DNA from: CBDDLD01 sp965230605 | Lineage (GTDB): Bacteria > Bacteroidota > Bacteroidia > Flavobacteriales > Flavobacteriaceae | Assembly: GCA_965230605.1 (NCBI GenBank) | Contig: CBDDLD010000004.1 | Location: forward strand, 124,001 to 188,000 | Direction of reading: 5' to 3' | Length of the DNA: 64,000 bases | Shown here: piece after piece, positions 18,963 through 29,484 of the stretch | Layout: the number at the start of each line of letters is the position of its first letter | Position numbering within the stretch: position 1 is the stretch's first letter | Notes under the pieces: model-generated | Database searches by the model: none | What the model was told of the DNA's origin: nothing | The model's input: only the letters and a program-made list of their open reading frames with translations | Made by a program: the position numbers and the translations under genes

Positions 18963-19766
18963 CTATAAGTTTTCTATTTCATTGGGTTTAATGTCGGCTA
19001 CTCTAAACTCGATAAGCTTTGGGTTATTTTTTATAAGCTCCACAGTATTTATAGAAGCCGCAGTAACTGATAGAGGTAACACGATAATGATTCCAACTAC
19101 CGGGATTAATAGAAACAACATAAATAAAATACCATTGCCAATAGCAATACTTCGATTGCGTTTTACGAACTGAATACTTTCTCTATAGTTAAAATGACGT
19201 TCTAAGGTGTAATCCATATTACCAAATCCGGCATAATACGCTTGTACGATGAACAATAAAGCGGTAGATATTGCTGTACCTATAAATGGAATGATGAATC
19301 CCCCAATGATGATGGCTATAGATATAAAAAGCTCTCTGAATAAATTACGGATGTTAATTCGTAAGCCTCGCATTAATTGTTGCTGAAACGACGTTTTCCG
19401 GTGCTGATGTGCAGCGTCCTCACCGATTAAGTATGCTTCAATTTTTTCGGATACCGGACTCATAAATGGCGCAGAGATAGCCATGATAATATGCTTATAG
19501 GAAATTAATCCTATGGCAATAATCGTTGCCCAACCAATAATAGTTCCAATAGTTTCAAATGTTTCTTTGCCCCATTCCCATGACCATAACTTAGAGATCC
19601 AAGCACCAATATTGTCAGATAAAGCATAAGCCAAAACAAAGATACCTGTAAAGGTGACTAGGCTCATTATAATTGGAATGGCAAAGTATTTCCATAGCTT
19701 GAGTTTACTCATTAACTCTGTAGCTCGGAAGTAGGCTTTTAGTCCTTTTGTGATATTATTAAACAT
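18963..19766 (-). CDS. EI24/CysZ-like inner-membrane protein
   Basis: A 267-residue membrane protein with about four hydrophobic helical segments (near 28-52, 72-100, 142-175 and 205-237). The region [11 protein letters not shown] and the pattern of helices match the EI24 domain (Etoposide-induced 2.4/CysZ) family. CysZ transports sulfate in gammaproteobacteria, but here the neighbours are heme genes (overlapping hemE by 8 bp), so sulfate transport is not implied. Role unknown. Confidence 0.75.
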   Translation of the reverse strand: MFNNITKGLKAYFRATELMSKLKLWKYFAIPIIMSLVTFTGIFVLAYALSDNIGAWISKLWSWEWGKETFETIGTIIGWATIIAIGLISYKHIIMAISAPFMSPVSEKIEAYLIGEDAAHQHRKTSFQQQLMRGLRINIRNLFRELFISIAIIIGGFIIPFIGTAISTALLFIVQAYYAGFGNMDYTLERHFNYRESIQFVKRNRSIAIGNGILFMLFLLIPVVGIIIVLPLSVTAASINTVELIKNNPKLIEFRVADIKPNEIENL

Positions 19767-20784
19767 GATATTCTTTTACAGCATCAATAAAAGCTTTGGC
19801 ATTATCTAACGGTATGTTAGGTAAAATACCATGACCTAAATTTACGATGTATTTATCTTTTCCAAAGGCATTAATCATCTCATGTACCATTTTTTTAATT
19901 TCCGAAGGTGGAGATAGTAAGCGAGATGGATCAAAATTACCTTGTAATGTAATTTCTCCGCCGGTTAAATAGCGCGCGTTTCTTGCTGAGCATGTCCAAT
20001 CAATACCGAGTGCAGACGCATTAGACTTTGCCATATCTTGTAATGCAAACCAACAGCCTTTTCCAAAGGCGATCACTGGGGCATCATCTTTTAAAGCTTC
20101 AATAATCTGATTAATATATTGCCATGAAAACTCTTGGTAATCAACGGGAGACAACATACCTCCCCAAGAATCAAAGATCTGAACAGCATTTGCTCCTGCA
20201 GCAACTTTAGCTTTTAAATAAGTAATCGTGGTATCTGTGATTTTTTGAAGCAACTCATGAGCTGCAGACGGGTTGGTGAAACAAAAACCTTTAGCCTTAT
20301 CAAAGTTTTTACTGCCTTGTCCTTGTACTACATAGCACAGAATAGTCCATGGCGAACCGGCAAATCCGATCAATGGGATATCATCATTCAATAACTCCTT
20401 TGTAGCTTTTATGGCATCCATCACATAACCTAAACTATCATTGACATCAGGGATAATGACATTGTCTACACCTTTCTGATCACGAACTGGATTAGGTAAG
20501 TAAGGACCAAAATTAGGCTTCATTTCTACCTCAATGTTCATAGCTTGAGGGATCACTAAAATGTCACTAAATAGTATGGCGGCATCCATACCATAACGTC
20601 GTATAGGTTGAACTGTGATCTCGCTGGCCAGTTCTGGTGTGCGGCATCGTGTAAAGAAGTCATATTTTTCTCTTATAGCCATAAACTCAGGGAGATATCT
20701 CCCAGCCTGGCGCATCATCCATACCGGAGGACGCTCTACAGTTTCACCTTTTAATGCTCTTAAGTATAGATCGTTTTTAATCAT
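19759..20784 (-). CDS. hemE: Uroporphyrinogen decarboxylase
   Basis: A 341-residue cytoplasmic enzyme that decarboxylates uroporphyrinogen III to coproporphyrinogen III. The family signature [14 protein letters not shown] is at 21-34, followed by F-S-D-I-L near 71-75 and G-F-A-G-S-P-W-T near 140. The C-terminal N-L-G-H-G-I motif is present. It overlaps hemCD by 4 bp upstream and EI24 by 8 bp downstream. Confidence 0.97.
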   Translation of the reverse strand: MIKNDLYLRALKGETVERPPVWMMRQAGRYLPEFMAIREKYDFFTRCRTPELASEITVQPIRRYGMDAAILFSDILVIPQAMNIEVEMKPNFGPYLPNPVRDQKGVDNVIIPDVNDSLGYVMDAIKATKELLNDDIPLIGFAGSPWTILCYVVQGQGSKNFDKAKGFCFTNPSAAHELLQKITDTTITYLKAKVAAGANAVQIFDSWGGMLSPVDYQEFSWQYINQIIEALKDDAPVIAFGKGCWFALQDMAKSNASALGIDWTCSARNARYLTGGEITLQGNFDPSRLLSPPSEIKKMVHEMINAFGKDKYIVNLGHGILPNIPLDNAKAFIDAVKEYHV

Positions 20785-22376
20785 GTGTCTTGTTGTAAAA
20801 AATAGTCATTAACCAGTTCTATCACACTTTCAACAGTAGGTACTTTAGCCACTTTTACATCCTCAAAATAGTTTCGGGCCATTTTGGCAGTAGATTCTCC
20901 AATACAGAAAGCAACTCCTTTAGCTGGGTTCGCTTTTAAATAGCTTTCTACAGTTGAAGGGCTATAAAACATGGTGGCCTTAATAGAAGGATCTACTTTT
21001 TCGGAATTATAAACGGTTTTATAAGCTTCTATTTCATTCACCTTTATCCCATTGGCATCAAGCGTTTTTGGGATGTCATCTAATCGAAGATTACTGCAGA
21101 AGTATGTGATCTCATCACCTTTAAAATTAGCGCTTAAGTATTCAGCTAATGTCTTCGCATTTTTTTCGGTATGTGTTACGGGTCCGATGCGTTGCTCTAT
21201 CATGCGTTTAGTACGTCTACCCACACAGTAAATATGTTTAAAGGCTAATTCTTCTTTGGTATAGTTGGTAAGAAGCGACTCTACACCATTTTTACTGGTG
21301 ATAATAACGTGATCTAAATTGGATTTTAAAATGGACTTTGTCAATCGGTTGATTTTAATCTTGATGACATCGTTGCTTTTAGCATTTACCTTTTCGTTGA
21401 ATAACCCCTCCTGATCGTGGGTTAAGCGTTTAGTAGAATACACATTTGTTGTAGCTTGATCTTCCTCCTTTCTCAGATCATCCATCAAGCGATTTCCACC
21501 TTTACTTAGAATATATTCTGCTGAGGTAACAGCAATATCATCATGCTTGCCTAAAGGCTTTTCAGAGGAGGTTTCAATTTTCTTGGATCCGTCTTTGCTT
21601 AGTAATACACCTTTAAAGTGAACTGTATCATTTTTTATATACGCTAAGGCTCCAATTGGTGCTGTACAACCGCCTTCTAGTTTATTTAAGAACTCACGTT
21701 CTATAGCGGTGCAAATTTCCGTTTCTTCATGATTAATCTCAGCACAGATCGATTGTATCTCTTCATCCTGTTCTAAAGCCGCAATCATAATAGCGCCTTG
21801 TGCAGGTGCTGGCACCATCCAGCTTAAATTGATTGTATTTTCCGGGCGTATATTAATTCGACCTAAGCCAGCAGCGGCAAAAATAGCACCGTTCCAATCA
21901 GAGTTGTCTTCTAATTTTTGCAGCCTGGAATTTACATTCCCTCTTAACCCAACTACTGTATGCGTCGGATAACGATTTAACCATTGGGCTCGACGTCTTA
22001 AACTCCCTGTAGCGATTATAGCTTCTTTAGCCGATAGGAACTCTTCATTGTTTTTATATACCAAAGCATCATTAACATTACCACGCTTTAGCACAGCAGC
22101 CTGTACAATTCCCTTTGGAAGAATTGTAGGGACGTCTTTTAAAGAATGCACCGCAATATCAATATCTTCATTCAAGAGTGCAATGTCTAAGGTTTTAGTA
22201 AAGATGCCTGTAATACCTAATTCATATAAAGGTTTATTAAGTACCAAATCTCCAGCAGATTTTACAGGAACAAGTTGTGTTTTATGACCTAATTTTTGGA
22301 GTAGGGAGGCGACAGTGTTTGCTTGCCATAGTGCTAATTGACTATCGCGTGTTCCAATACGAATAACTCTAGACAT
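20781..22376 (-). CDS. hemCD: Hydroxymethylbilane synthase / uroporphyrinogen-III synthase fusion
   Basis: A 531-residue fusion. Residues 1-300 are HemC: R-I-G-T-R-D-S at the start, G-S-L-R-R-R-A-Q near 124-131, and the dipyrromethane-cofactor Cys237 in L-E-G-G-C-T-A-P. It polymerises four porphobilinogens. Residues about 335-531 are a diverged HemD (I-T-S-K-N-G-V-E near 360, then [10 protein letters not shown] and C-I-G-E-S-T), which cyclises the product to uroporphyrinogen III. HemC-HemD fusions are known in Bacteroidota. The gene overlaps hemA by 8 bp and hemE by 4 bp. Confidence 0.94.
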   Translation of the reverse strand: MSRVIRIGTRDSQLALWQANTVASLLQKLGHKTQLVPVKSAGDLVLNKPLYELGITGIFTKTLDIALLNEDIDIAVHSLKDVPTILPKGIVQAAVLKRGNVNDALVYKNNEEFLSAKEAIIATGSLRRRAQWLNRYPTHTVVGLRGNVNSRLQKLEDNSDWNGAIFAAAGLGRINIRPENTINLSWMVPAPAQGAIMIAALEQDEEIQSICAEINHEETEICTAIEREFLNKLEGGCTAPIGALAYIKNDTVHFKGVLLSKDGSKKIETSSEKPLGKHDDIAVTSAEYILSKGGNRLMDDLRKEEDQATTNVYSTKRLTHDQEGLFNEKVNAKSNDVIKIKINRLTKSILKSNLDHVIITSKNGVESLLTNYTKEELAFKHIYCVGRRTKRMIEQRIGPVTHTEKNAKTLAEYLSANFKGDEITYFCSNLRLDDIPKTLDANGIKVNEIEAYKTVYNSEKVDPSIKATMFYSPSTVESYLKANPAKGVAFCIGESTAKMARNYFEDVKVAKVPTVESVIELVNDYFLQQDT

Positions 22377-23637
22377 TTTTCTCTTCTACATTAAGTGGTA
22401 AAGATTCGAGTTGAAATATTTTTTTGATGAGTTCAATGCTTTCGTCCGTAGAATTGATGTCTTCTTTTAAATGATGAGCAAACTGATTGGTAATCTTCTG
22501 TATGATACTATTACTAATAATTTCAGCCTGAGCTTCATTAAAATCAGAGATCTTTTTACGATGATTGTTTATTTCAAGATTTTTTAAATCAGTAAGCTTA
22601 TGTTTTATAGCTTGAATTGTGGGGACAAACTTGCGCGCATCTAGCCAGGTATTAAACTCTGTTTGGATATCATCAATAATAGTTTCAGCATCTGGAATAA
22701 AAGTTTTGCGGCGCTCTAAGGTATCATCTGTAATTTTAGCAAGATCATCTAAATGTACCAATGTCACATTGTCTAATTCTGAAACATTACTATCCACATT
22801 TTTAGGAATAGATAAATCTAGAACCAATAAAGGCGATGTGCTAGAAATGAGTGCTTTATATACCGTTGGTTGTTGGGCTCCGGTAGCTACAATAACAATA
22901 TCTGATGTATTGATCTCATTTTCTAACTGGCTGTAATCTTTCACTATGAGATTAAACTTTCCGGCTATGGCCTCAGCTTTATCTTTAGTTCTGTTTATTA
23001 GTGTAATATGCGAATTTTTGGTGTGCTTCACCAAATTTTCACAAGTATTGCGACCTATCTTTCCAGTTCCGAAAAGGAGTATGTTTTTTTCTGAAACATT
23101 TTCAACAGTATTCATAATGTATTGAACAGATGCAAACGACACTGATGTCGCACCTGAAGATAATTCAGTTTCAGTCTTAATACGCTTACTTGCTTGAATA
23201 ACAGCATTAATAAGACGTTCAGAGAAAGAATTCAGTAAGCCTTCTTTTTTAGACAGACGAGCTCCAAATTTTAATTGGCTAATGATCTCAAAGTCACCAA
23301 GAATCTGGCTGTCTAATCCAGAACCTACTCTAAAGGCGTGCGAAATAGCTTCTTTGTTTTTGTATACATAAGCTACACGCTGAAACTCCTCAACAGATCC
23401 TTTGGTGTTTTCACAAAGTAAACTTATTAATTGATAGGGATGCTCAGCAAATCCATAGAGTTCGGTACGATTACAGGTGGAGATTACAAAAACACTTTCT
23501 ATACCGTTAGCTTTAGCTTGCTTCAGCAGCTTTATCTTACCGTCTTCACTTAAACTAAAAAGCCCACGTGTTTCAGCATCTGCTTTTTTATAGCTTAAGC
23601 CTATAGTGTAGAAGTATGTGTTTTTATGTTGTTGCAT
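22369..23637 (-). CDS. hemA: Glutamyl-tRNA reductase
   Basis: A 422-residue NADPH-dependent enzyme that reduces glutamyl-tRNA to glutamate-1-semialdehyde, the first committed step of C5-pathway tetrapyrrole synthesis. The nucleophile is Cys55 in V-I-S-T-C-N-R-T-E. The NADPH-binding region contains L-L-F-G-T-G-K-I-G near 187, and a C-terminal dimerisation helix is present. It is the first gene of the hem operon. No glutamate-1-semialdehyde aminomutase (hemL) is in the window, so that step must be encoded elsewhere. Confidence 0.96.
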   Translation of the reverse strand: MQQHKNTYFYTIGLSYKKADAETRGLFSLSEDGKIKLLKQAKANGIESVFVISTCNRTELYGFAEHPYQLISLLCENTKGSVEEFQRVAYVYKNKEAISHAFRVGSGLDSQILGDFEIISQLKFGARLSKKEGLLNSFSERLINAVIQASKRIKTETELSSGATSVSFASVQYIMNTVENVSEKNILLFGTGKIGRNTCENLVKHTKNSHITLINRTKDKAEAIAGKFNLIVKDYSQLENEINTSDIVIVATGAQQPTVYKALISSTSPLLVLDLSIPKNVDSNVSELDNVTLVHLDDLAKITDDTLERRKTFIPDAETIIDDIQTEFNTWLDARKFVPTIQAIKHKLTDLKNLEINNHRKKISDFNEAQAEIISNSIIQKITNQFAHHLKEDINSTDESIELIKKIFQLESLPLNVEEKNV

Positions 23638-23671
23638 TCGCTCGTTGACCTGACTTTGGAAATTAACAACG

Positions 23672-23679
23672 CAAATGTA
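23672..23679 (-). promoter_or_regulatory. Candidate -7 element (TACATTTG) of the hem operon
   Basis: TACATTTG on the minus strand, 35 bp before the hemA ATG, matches TAnnTTTG. It lies in the 180-bp divergent gap shared with the AraC-type regulator. The -33 element is not clear. Confidence 0.5.
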
Positions 23680-23760
23680 ATTTTGACAATGTTTAAAAAA
23701 TAACGCTCAAAGAACTTTAAATGTCGTTTGTGGTTTTTTAAATCACTTTTTTATTTTAAA

Positions 23761-23781
23761 ATGATAAATATCATACTTTTG
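23761..23781 (+). promoter_or_regulatory. Candidate promoter of the AraC regulator gene, with a dyad on the -7 element
   Basis: TACTTTTG (23774-23781) fits TAnnTTTG. It is overlapped on its upstream side by ATGATA-AA-TATCAT (23761-23774), a 6-bp-arm dyad that could be an operator. The site is 37 bp before the first possible ATG. Confidence 0.4.
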
Positions 23782-23817
23782 CAGGTAGAATAAGGGGTTT
23801 TTTAAATTTAGTTTAGA

Positions 23818-24738
23818 ATGATTCTAAATAAAAAAGATTTTTTGATGAAAGAAATAACACTAAAAAATGTCGCTCAAGGTGCTTTTGATGAGGTACAGAT
23901 TGAAGAAGGGTTTTTAATACTAACATTTCAGAATGAGAGTAATACAACTCAAATCATTGAACGCGATATAGATAGCACTTATATTCAGTTTCATTTTTGT
24001 ACTAAAGGCTTATGTGATTTTGTTTTTAATAATGGGAATTACGTACTGAATATTAAAGAAGATACATCACTTCTATTGTATAATCCACAGCGAAGTTTGC
24101 CAATTCATCTCAAGATGATGCCAAACTCTTGGATGATATCTGTGATCATCTCTATAGAGAAGTTTCACAACTTATTTTCTGAAGATGCAAATTATGTAAC
24201 ATTCTTAACTGAGGACAATAAGGACAAAAAATACTATAAGGACGGTAAAATTTCACCGTCTATGTCTGTTGTATTAAATCAGCTCATCAATTATAACTTA
24301 AACACTTCTGTAAAACAGCTTTATTTTAAAGGTAAGGCCTATGAGCTACTGAGTTTGTTTTTTAACCGCTCTGAAGATGCAGACATAGAGCAATGTCCAT
24401 TTTTAGTTGATGAGGTCAATGTGGCAAAAATTAAAAAAGCAAAAGATATTGTCATAGCTAACATGGCTGAGCCTCCTTCTTTACAAGAGCTGGCCAATAG
24501 TATAGATTTAAGTTTGAAAAAATTAAAAGAGGGCTTTAAGCAAATTTATGGCGATACGGTTTACAGCTTCTTATTTGATTATAAAATGGAAGTGGCTCGA
24601 AAACTCTTAGAGTCTGGAGAGCATAACGTTAACGAGGTAGGTCTAAAAGTAGGATATAGCACGGCCAGTCATTTTATAGCAGCATTTAAGAAGAAATACG
24701 GGACTACGCCCAAAAAATATACAATGAGTGGAAGCTAG
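23818..24738 (+). CDS. AraC-family transcriptional regulator, divergent from hemA
   Basis: A 306-residue regulator. The C-terminal 100 residues carry two helix-turn-helix motifs, the second ending V-G-Y-S-T-A-S-H-F-I-A-A-F-K-K-K-Y-G-T-T-P-K-K-Y as in AraC/XylS proteins. The N-terminal 200 residues are a cupin-like or unassigned sensing domain. A second ATG at 23845 (M-K-E-I-T-L) is an equally plausible start. Being divergent from hemA across 180 bp, it is a candidate regulator of the heme operon in response to heme, iron or a porphyrin intermediate; this is inference from position only. Its stop lies 2 bp from that of the convergent TraB/GumN gene. Confidence 0.88.
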   Translation: MILNKKDFLMKEITLKNVAQGAFDEVQIEEGFLILTFQNESNTTQIIERDIDSTYIQFHFCTKGLCDFVFNNGNYVLNIKEDTSLLLYNPQRSLPIHLKMMPNSWMISVIISIEKFHNLFSEDANYVTFLTEDNKDKKYYKDGKISPSMSVVLNQLINYNLNTSVKQLYFKGKAYELLSLFFNRSEDADIEQCPFLVDEVNVAKIKKAKDIVIANMAEPPSLQELANSIDLSLKKLKEGFKQIYGDTVYSFLFDYKMEVARKLLESGEHNVNEVGLKVGYSTASHFIAAFKKKYGTTPKKYTMSGS

Positions 24739-24740
24739 TT

Positions 24741-27700
24741 CTAATAGTTATAATTACTATTGGACCCACTTAACCGTTCTCTATCTTTGTATGTAGCAAG
24801 ATCTATAAGCTCAGCATACTGTTCTTCAATAGGTTTAGTTTCATCGATCTTAACCCCGGAGTTATTTGTTTTATAATAATAATCGACAACAACCTCATTG
24901 CTGTTTTTAGCCTTAAGAAAAGCCATAGCATGTATAAAATCTGAATTACGATAGTTGCCATTTTTTTCAATTTTGAAAAAATACATTATGGCATCCTTAC
25001 CTTTATCGGTTTTAAACTCACGAGAGAGAGAAAAACTTAACGAATCCTTGTCTTCATCGAATCTTGCAAACGCTTTTAGTCGCGATTTCACATACTGCTT
25101 TTGGTTGAGTACATCAGTATCTATTTTATGAAGTAGTTTATATCTGTCAAACTCTTGGAGTAATAGATATTGATTTTCTTCATTTTCGATAGTTTTTTCT
25201 TTTAAGGCAGACGGAACATGCTCATCGGCCTGAACTAAGAGTACATAATATCTAACCAGAGCATTCTTATCCTCACTATTCAGTAAGCGTTCAAAGAAGT
25301 CTTTTCCAGATTTTTCTTTTCGGTATGGGAAAATTAAATTGACATAAGTTTTTAGGTTTCTAGAATAGGATCTATACCTAGATGTATTACTTAAGCTTCT
25401 TTTAATTTGAATTTTTCCATCGTTAATCAGTTGCTCTTTAAACTTGGAATAACTTTTAGGTTTTATGAGCGCACTGTCTTTTAATTTTGAGAGTAAGCTA
25501 TATACAGGTTGCTTATATTCATCAATAGATGTATACTTTAATAAGTTGGGATATAAAGATCTTTTTAAGTCTAACGAATCTTTTTTAGGGTAACTGTAAA
25601 AAATACTATTGATCTTGTTTGAACTAAGTGGTAAATCCATAGCCATAAGTTCTAAGAAAAGAGCATATGACGACTTAGTATTAGATTCTAACAGGCCATC
25701 TAAAATAGCAATTTGAATCTTAGGATCAGAATAAGAATCTTTGTAAAGTGTTTTCAAAAAGCTCATATTATTTTTAAGGTCAAGAGCTATAATTTCTTTA
25801 GTCAGATGCGATTTAATATCTAAACGTTCTTTATCAAATTCATGATCTTTTACTATTTGGATAATGTCGCCTATATGTTCCTTTTTATATTTTATGAGAT
25901 CATAAGACTCAAAACTGATACTGTCATTCTCCTTAAGCGCATTAAAGAAAAGCTGTGTTTTATCGTCCAACACACTTTTTCCAAGTAAGGTATCACTTGG
26001 GGTGAATGAATCATAAAATTCAGTAACAAACTTAGACGGCTCAGCAATAGAATCAGTCAATGTTTTTAACTCAAAAAGCACACCGCCTTTTAAAACATTC
26101 TTTACTAAAACACGTTTGGCACTTTTTGGATCTCGATACTCAAAAGAAAAAGAATAAATGCCATTTTCAGAAGCCTTAACCTTATTAGACACTTCATAGG
26201 ATCTTCTAATACTGCTAAACCTATTCTTAATATTCACCTTACGCTCTAAACTATTCCATAGGCTATCAATATTATGAAACATTTGGAGGTCATGATATTT
26301 GGTCCTTGAGATAAATATTTGCTCGTTAGCTTTACTAGAATAGACTGTTTTTTTAGTAGTTTCTTCGTAATCCTTTTTTTCAGAATTTCTATTGTAACCG
26401 TAATAATTTGGTGTAGGTTGTTTAGTAGTGGTATAAGCACTGAAATGTAGAGAAGTGTCCTTTATCTTTTCAAACCCACTGTAATCGATGGTGTTTACTT
26501 TGAAAGATTTGAAATAGTTACTTACTTCATCGTTTTCGTTACTACCTTTATAACCTAATAAGTAATACGACCCATCTTTTACAACAGTTTTTAAGTATAG
26601 CTTTTCTTTAGATATCGAATCTACAATGGCTTCAGATTGATAAGTCTTGTAATCTCCCCTTTTAAACTGTCCTTTATTTTCATTAAGCTTGTAGATCTTG
26701 TAAAAGGCATGATGCAGATACTTGGCTTCAAAACTATCCTCTTCAATGTAAGAAACATCATTGTGTGGTGCCTCTAATAAGAAATAATATGCTCCATTAT
26801 CATAACCTTCAATCATCTTAGATCCGGGATAGGCCATATTTGATGAGGTGAAATAGGATGGAAATTGAACTTCAAATTTTTTCTTCGGTGAAAGGTATTG
26901 TTTTATACTACTTTGAATAGGTTTAATTTTAATAGAGTCAAAAATTCGACTTTGGTGTTTCAATACGAAATCACTTTTACCTGCAAATTTCACAATAATG
27001 ATTTCCAAAGGAGTTTCATAAATATGATACTTCTGGAATTCACCTTTTTTTGTTTTATTGACAATACTGATTCCGGGATAAGGCGCTTCAATCACATCCT
27101 TTTTTATAATATCTCCAGGGATATCTTCATATAATAGATTGTCGATTTCTTTAAGTGTAATATGGTCTTTTTCATTAGGCAAATACAGATATCTGCTTAT
27201 TCGACTTACAGTTAAATAAGCACCGTTGGTCATGTCAGGGTCTAGGTAATATTTGTGGGCATTATAAGAGAACTCTCTTAGTTTATCGTATGTGCTTAAG
27301 GTTAAAAACCCATCGGGAGTACTATTTGTACTGAGTGTAGGTTTTAAGAATAAACTATCTAATTTTGTTTTTTCAGTCTTGCTATACGTAGTCTGCTCAG
27401 AAGTTAAAGCTTTTACAGTGTAACCTCTTAATCTAAGCATATTGATCATCCCCTGATCACCTGGTAAATGTGCTGCACCGACACCTGCAAAGACCGATTT
27501 TTTTCGAATGAGTTTATCTAACTCAATCACCATATTCTCATTACGTTTAAAGAGCATATTTTGCCTGTAAAAGTTTGTGTTTAGCCCCGCACCAATAGAA
27601 TCTAGCAAATCCAGATTTCGTTCTCTATACAAGTTCTCCTGAAGGACATAAGGGCTTTCTTTAGAAAATAATTTTTGTAACCATGGATCAATGTCCTTTT

Positions 27701-28250
27701 TTTCAGGGTTATATTGCGCTTTTGTAACGAGGTAACGCGATTCTTCTAGATCTTCCAGGCCAACAATCTCTTTATTGTTTTTCTTCCCAGCCTGGTAGAT
27801 GAACATGTCTAAGTAAGTCTCTTCTTCAAAATTATCTGAGGCATTATTCTTTCGGTATAAATACCCATTTATAACACCATTATCCATTCTAATAGAACTT
27901 CTTATAGACATAATGTCCGGATGCGTAAGTTTGAACAAATTAGTGTAAAACCCTCGGTTGTTATTATAACTGTACTGACCATAATCGGACACCATGAGGT
28001 TATAATTAAATTCTGGCCATGTCGTAGGGTCAGACTCAAGAGCAACACATTCGCTATTATTCAAAGCTTCATAAAAGACATCATCAAGTCTAAAGGCAAC
28101 TTTTTTGCTCACATGCATGGTTCCGTATAAATACGAAGGCTTTTCTAATCCATTACCAGAGATCTCCCAAAGCAAGCTTTGGTATTTTTGTTGTGAAAAA
28201 GCAGTAATAGAAAAAAGAAAAAGAAAGATTGTAATAAGGAAATTCCGCAT
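24741..28250 (-). CDS. Large secreted TraB/GumN-family protein
   Basis: A 1,169-residue protein with a signal peptide (residues 1-19, ending A-F-S). Residues about 20-290 are a TraB/GumN (erythromycin-esterase-like fold) domain: Y-L-Y-G-T-M-H near 41, A-L-E-S-D near 71, and G-V-G-A-A-H-L-P-G-D near 255. The usual stand-alone family length is about 290-350 residues. The remaining 870 residues have no domain I recognise; they look soluble and include helical repeat-like stretches around 770-1000. There is no T9SS sorting tail or lipobox, so a periplasmic location is most likely. It lies between the AraC regulator and hemH and is transcribed against both. TraB-type domains have been linked to metal-dependent peptidase or heme-related (Tiki/ChaN-like) activity, but function here is unknown. 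Confidence 0.8.
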   Translation of the reverse strand: MRNFLITIFLFLFSITAFSQQKYQSLLWEISGNGLEKPSYLYGTMHVSKKVAFRLDDVFYEALNNSECVALESDPTTWPEFNYNLMVSDYGQYSYNNNRGFYTNLFKLTHPDIMSIRSSIRMDNGVINGYLYRKNNASDNFEEETYLDMFIYQAGKKNNKEIVGLEDLEESRYLVTKAQYNPEKKDIDPWLQKLFSKESPYVLQENLYRERNLDLLDSIGAGLNTNFYRQNMLFKRNENMVIELDKLIRKKSVFAGVGAAHLPGDQGMINMLRLRGYTVKALTSEQTTYSKTEKTKLDSLFLKPTLSTNSTPDGFLTLSTYDKLREFSYNAHKYYLDPDMTNGAYLTVSRISRYLYLPNEKDHITLKEIDNLLYEDIPGDIIKKDVIEAPYPGISIVNKTKKGEFQKYHIYETPLEIIIVKFAGKSDFVLKHQSRIFDSIKIKPIQSSIKQYLSPKKKFEVQFPSYFTSSNMAYPGSKMIEGYDNGAYYFLLEAPHNDVSYIEEDSFEAKYLHHAFYKIYKLNENKGQFKRGDYKTYQSEAIVDSISKEKLYLKTVVKDGSYYLLGYKGSNENDEVSNYFKSFKVNTIDYSGFEKIKDTSLHFSAYTTTKQPTPNYYGYNRNSEKKDYEETTKKTVYSSKANEQIFISRTKYHDLQMFHNIDSLWNSLERKVNIKNRFSSIRRSYEVSNKVKASENGIYSFSFEYRDPKSAKRVLVKNVLKGGVLFELKTLTDSIAEPSKFVTEFYDSFTPSDTLLGKSVLDDKTQLFFNALKENDSISFESYDLIKYKKEHIGDIIQIVKDHEFDKERLDIKSHLTKEIIALDLKNNMSFLKTLYKDSYSDPKIQIAILDGLLESNTKSSYALFLELMAMDLPLSSNKINSIFYSYPKKDSLDLKRSLYPNLLKYTSIDEYKQPVYSLLSKLKDSALIKPKSYSKFKEQLINDGKIQIKRSLSNTSRYRSYSRNLKTYVNLIFPYRKEKSGKDFFERLLNSEDKNALVRYYVLLVQADEHVPSALKEKTIENEENQYLLLQEFDRYKLLHKIDTDVLNQKQYVKSRLKAFARFDEDKDSLSFSLSREFKTDKGKDAIMYFFKIEKNGNYRNSDFIHAMAFLKAKNSNEVVVDYYYKTNNSGVKIDETKPIEEQYAELIDLATYKDRERLSGSNSNYNY

Positions 28251-28427
28251 AGGTAAACTTGTTAGGACTTGTAAATATATTTAAATATCGAAATTATAAT
28301 CAGTTAGATACCATTTTTTATGCTCTTTTTAAGATATAGCGTATTATTCATAACGTTTCTTTATAATAATATGTGTGATTTCAATTGATAAACGCCAGAT
28401 GTATATATTTCTTACTCAATAGAATTG

Positions 28428-28435
28428 TATTTTTG
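28428..28435 (+). promoter_or_regulatory. Candidate -7 element (TATTTTTG) of hemH
   Basis: TATTTTTG lies 14 bp before the hemH ATG at 28450, so the transcript would have a very short leader. It fits TAnnTTTG; no clear -33 element. Confidence 0.4.
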
Positions 28436-28449
28436 CAAAAAAGAAAACT

Positions 28450-29484
28450 ATGAGCAAAGGCGTTCTGTTGGTTAATTTAGGATCTCCTGATAGCCCTGAT
28501 CCTAAAGATGTAAAAAAATACTTGGATGAATTTTTAATGGACGAGCGTGTTATAGATGTCCCCTACTGGGCAAGAACACTCTTGGTTAGAGGGATTATAT
28601 TAAACACACGCCCCAAGGCTTCTGCTAAAGCATACCAGAAGATTTGGTGGGATGAAGGCTCGCCGCTGATAGTACTATCTGAACGTTTGAAAGATAAAAT
28701 TCATTCAAAGGTTGAATACCCAGTAGCTTTAGCCATGCGCTATGGTAGTATGACGATAAAGAAGGGGCTACAAGAACTTGTAGATAAAGGTGTAGAAGAA
28801 GTATACCTCATACCCCTTTATCCTCAGTTTGCTATGGCTACTACTGAAACCATACTAGTCTTAGCTGAAGAAGTACGCAAAACGCATTTCCCTGATCTTA
28901 AGATTGAAGACTTGAAAGCCTTTTATAATGATAAAGATTATATAGATGTATTGTCTAAAAGCATTGCAAGTCATCTAACAGATAAAGACTATGAGCACCT
29001 TTTATTTTCATATCACGGAGTGCCTGAAAGGCATATTAGAAAAAGTGACGTTACTAAGTCACATTGCAAAATAGACGGTAGCTGTTGTAACACACCTTCT
29101 AAGGCTCATGAATATTGCTATAGGCATCAATGTTTGGAAGTTACACGATTAGTAGCAGAAGCACTAAACCTTGAGGAAGGAAGTTATTCAACGTCCTTTC
29201 AGTCTAGATTAGGATTCGACCCTTGGTTAAGACCTTATACAGACAGAACCATAGAACGATTAGGTAAAGGAGGTACCAAGAATATGGCAATCGTAACGCC
29301 AGCGTTTGTTAGTGATTGTCTAGAAACCTTAGAAGAAATTGCTATGGAAGGCGAAGAAATATTTCATGAAGTAGGCGGCGAAAAATTTACAACGGTTCCT
29401 TGCTTAAATGACGATGATAATTGGGTGAATTTATTAGTCAAATGGATTAATGAATGGGCTACTGCTGATACCTTAGTGAACTAA
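28450..29484 (+). CDS. hemH: Ferrochelatase
   Basis: A 344-residue enzyme that inserts Fe2+ into protoporphyrin IX (or coproporphyrin). It starts G-V-L-L-V-N-L-G-S-P; the metal-site His is in Y-H-G-V-P-E-R-H near 192-199, and the substrate motif S-F-Q-S-R-L-G is near 256. Five Cys are packed within about 25 residues (roughly 208-232: C, CC, C, C), with further Cys near 289 and 316, which recalls ferrochelatases that carry an iron-sulfur cluster. The stop overlaps the start of the MATE gene by one base. Confidence 0.96.
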   Translation: MSKGVLLVNLGSPDSPDPKDVKKYLDEFLMDERVIDVPYWARTLLVRGIILNTRPKASAKAYQKIWWDEGSPLIVLSERLKDKIHSKVEYPVALAMRYGSMTIKKGLQELVDKGVEEVYLIPLYPQFAMATTETILVLAEEVRKTHFPDLKIEDLKAFYNDKDYIDVLSKSIASHLTDKDYEHLLFSYHGVPERHIRKSDVTKSHCKIDGSCCNTPSKAHEYCYRHQCLEVTRLVAEALNLEEGSYSTSFQSRLGFDPWLRPYTDRTIERLGKGGTKNMAIVTPAFVSDCLETLEEIAMEGEEIFHEVGGEKFTTVPCLNDDDNWVNLLVKWINEWATADTLVN

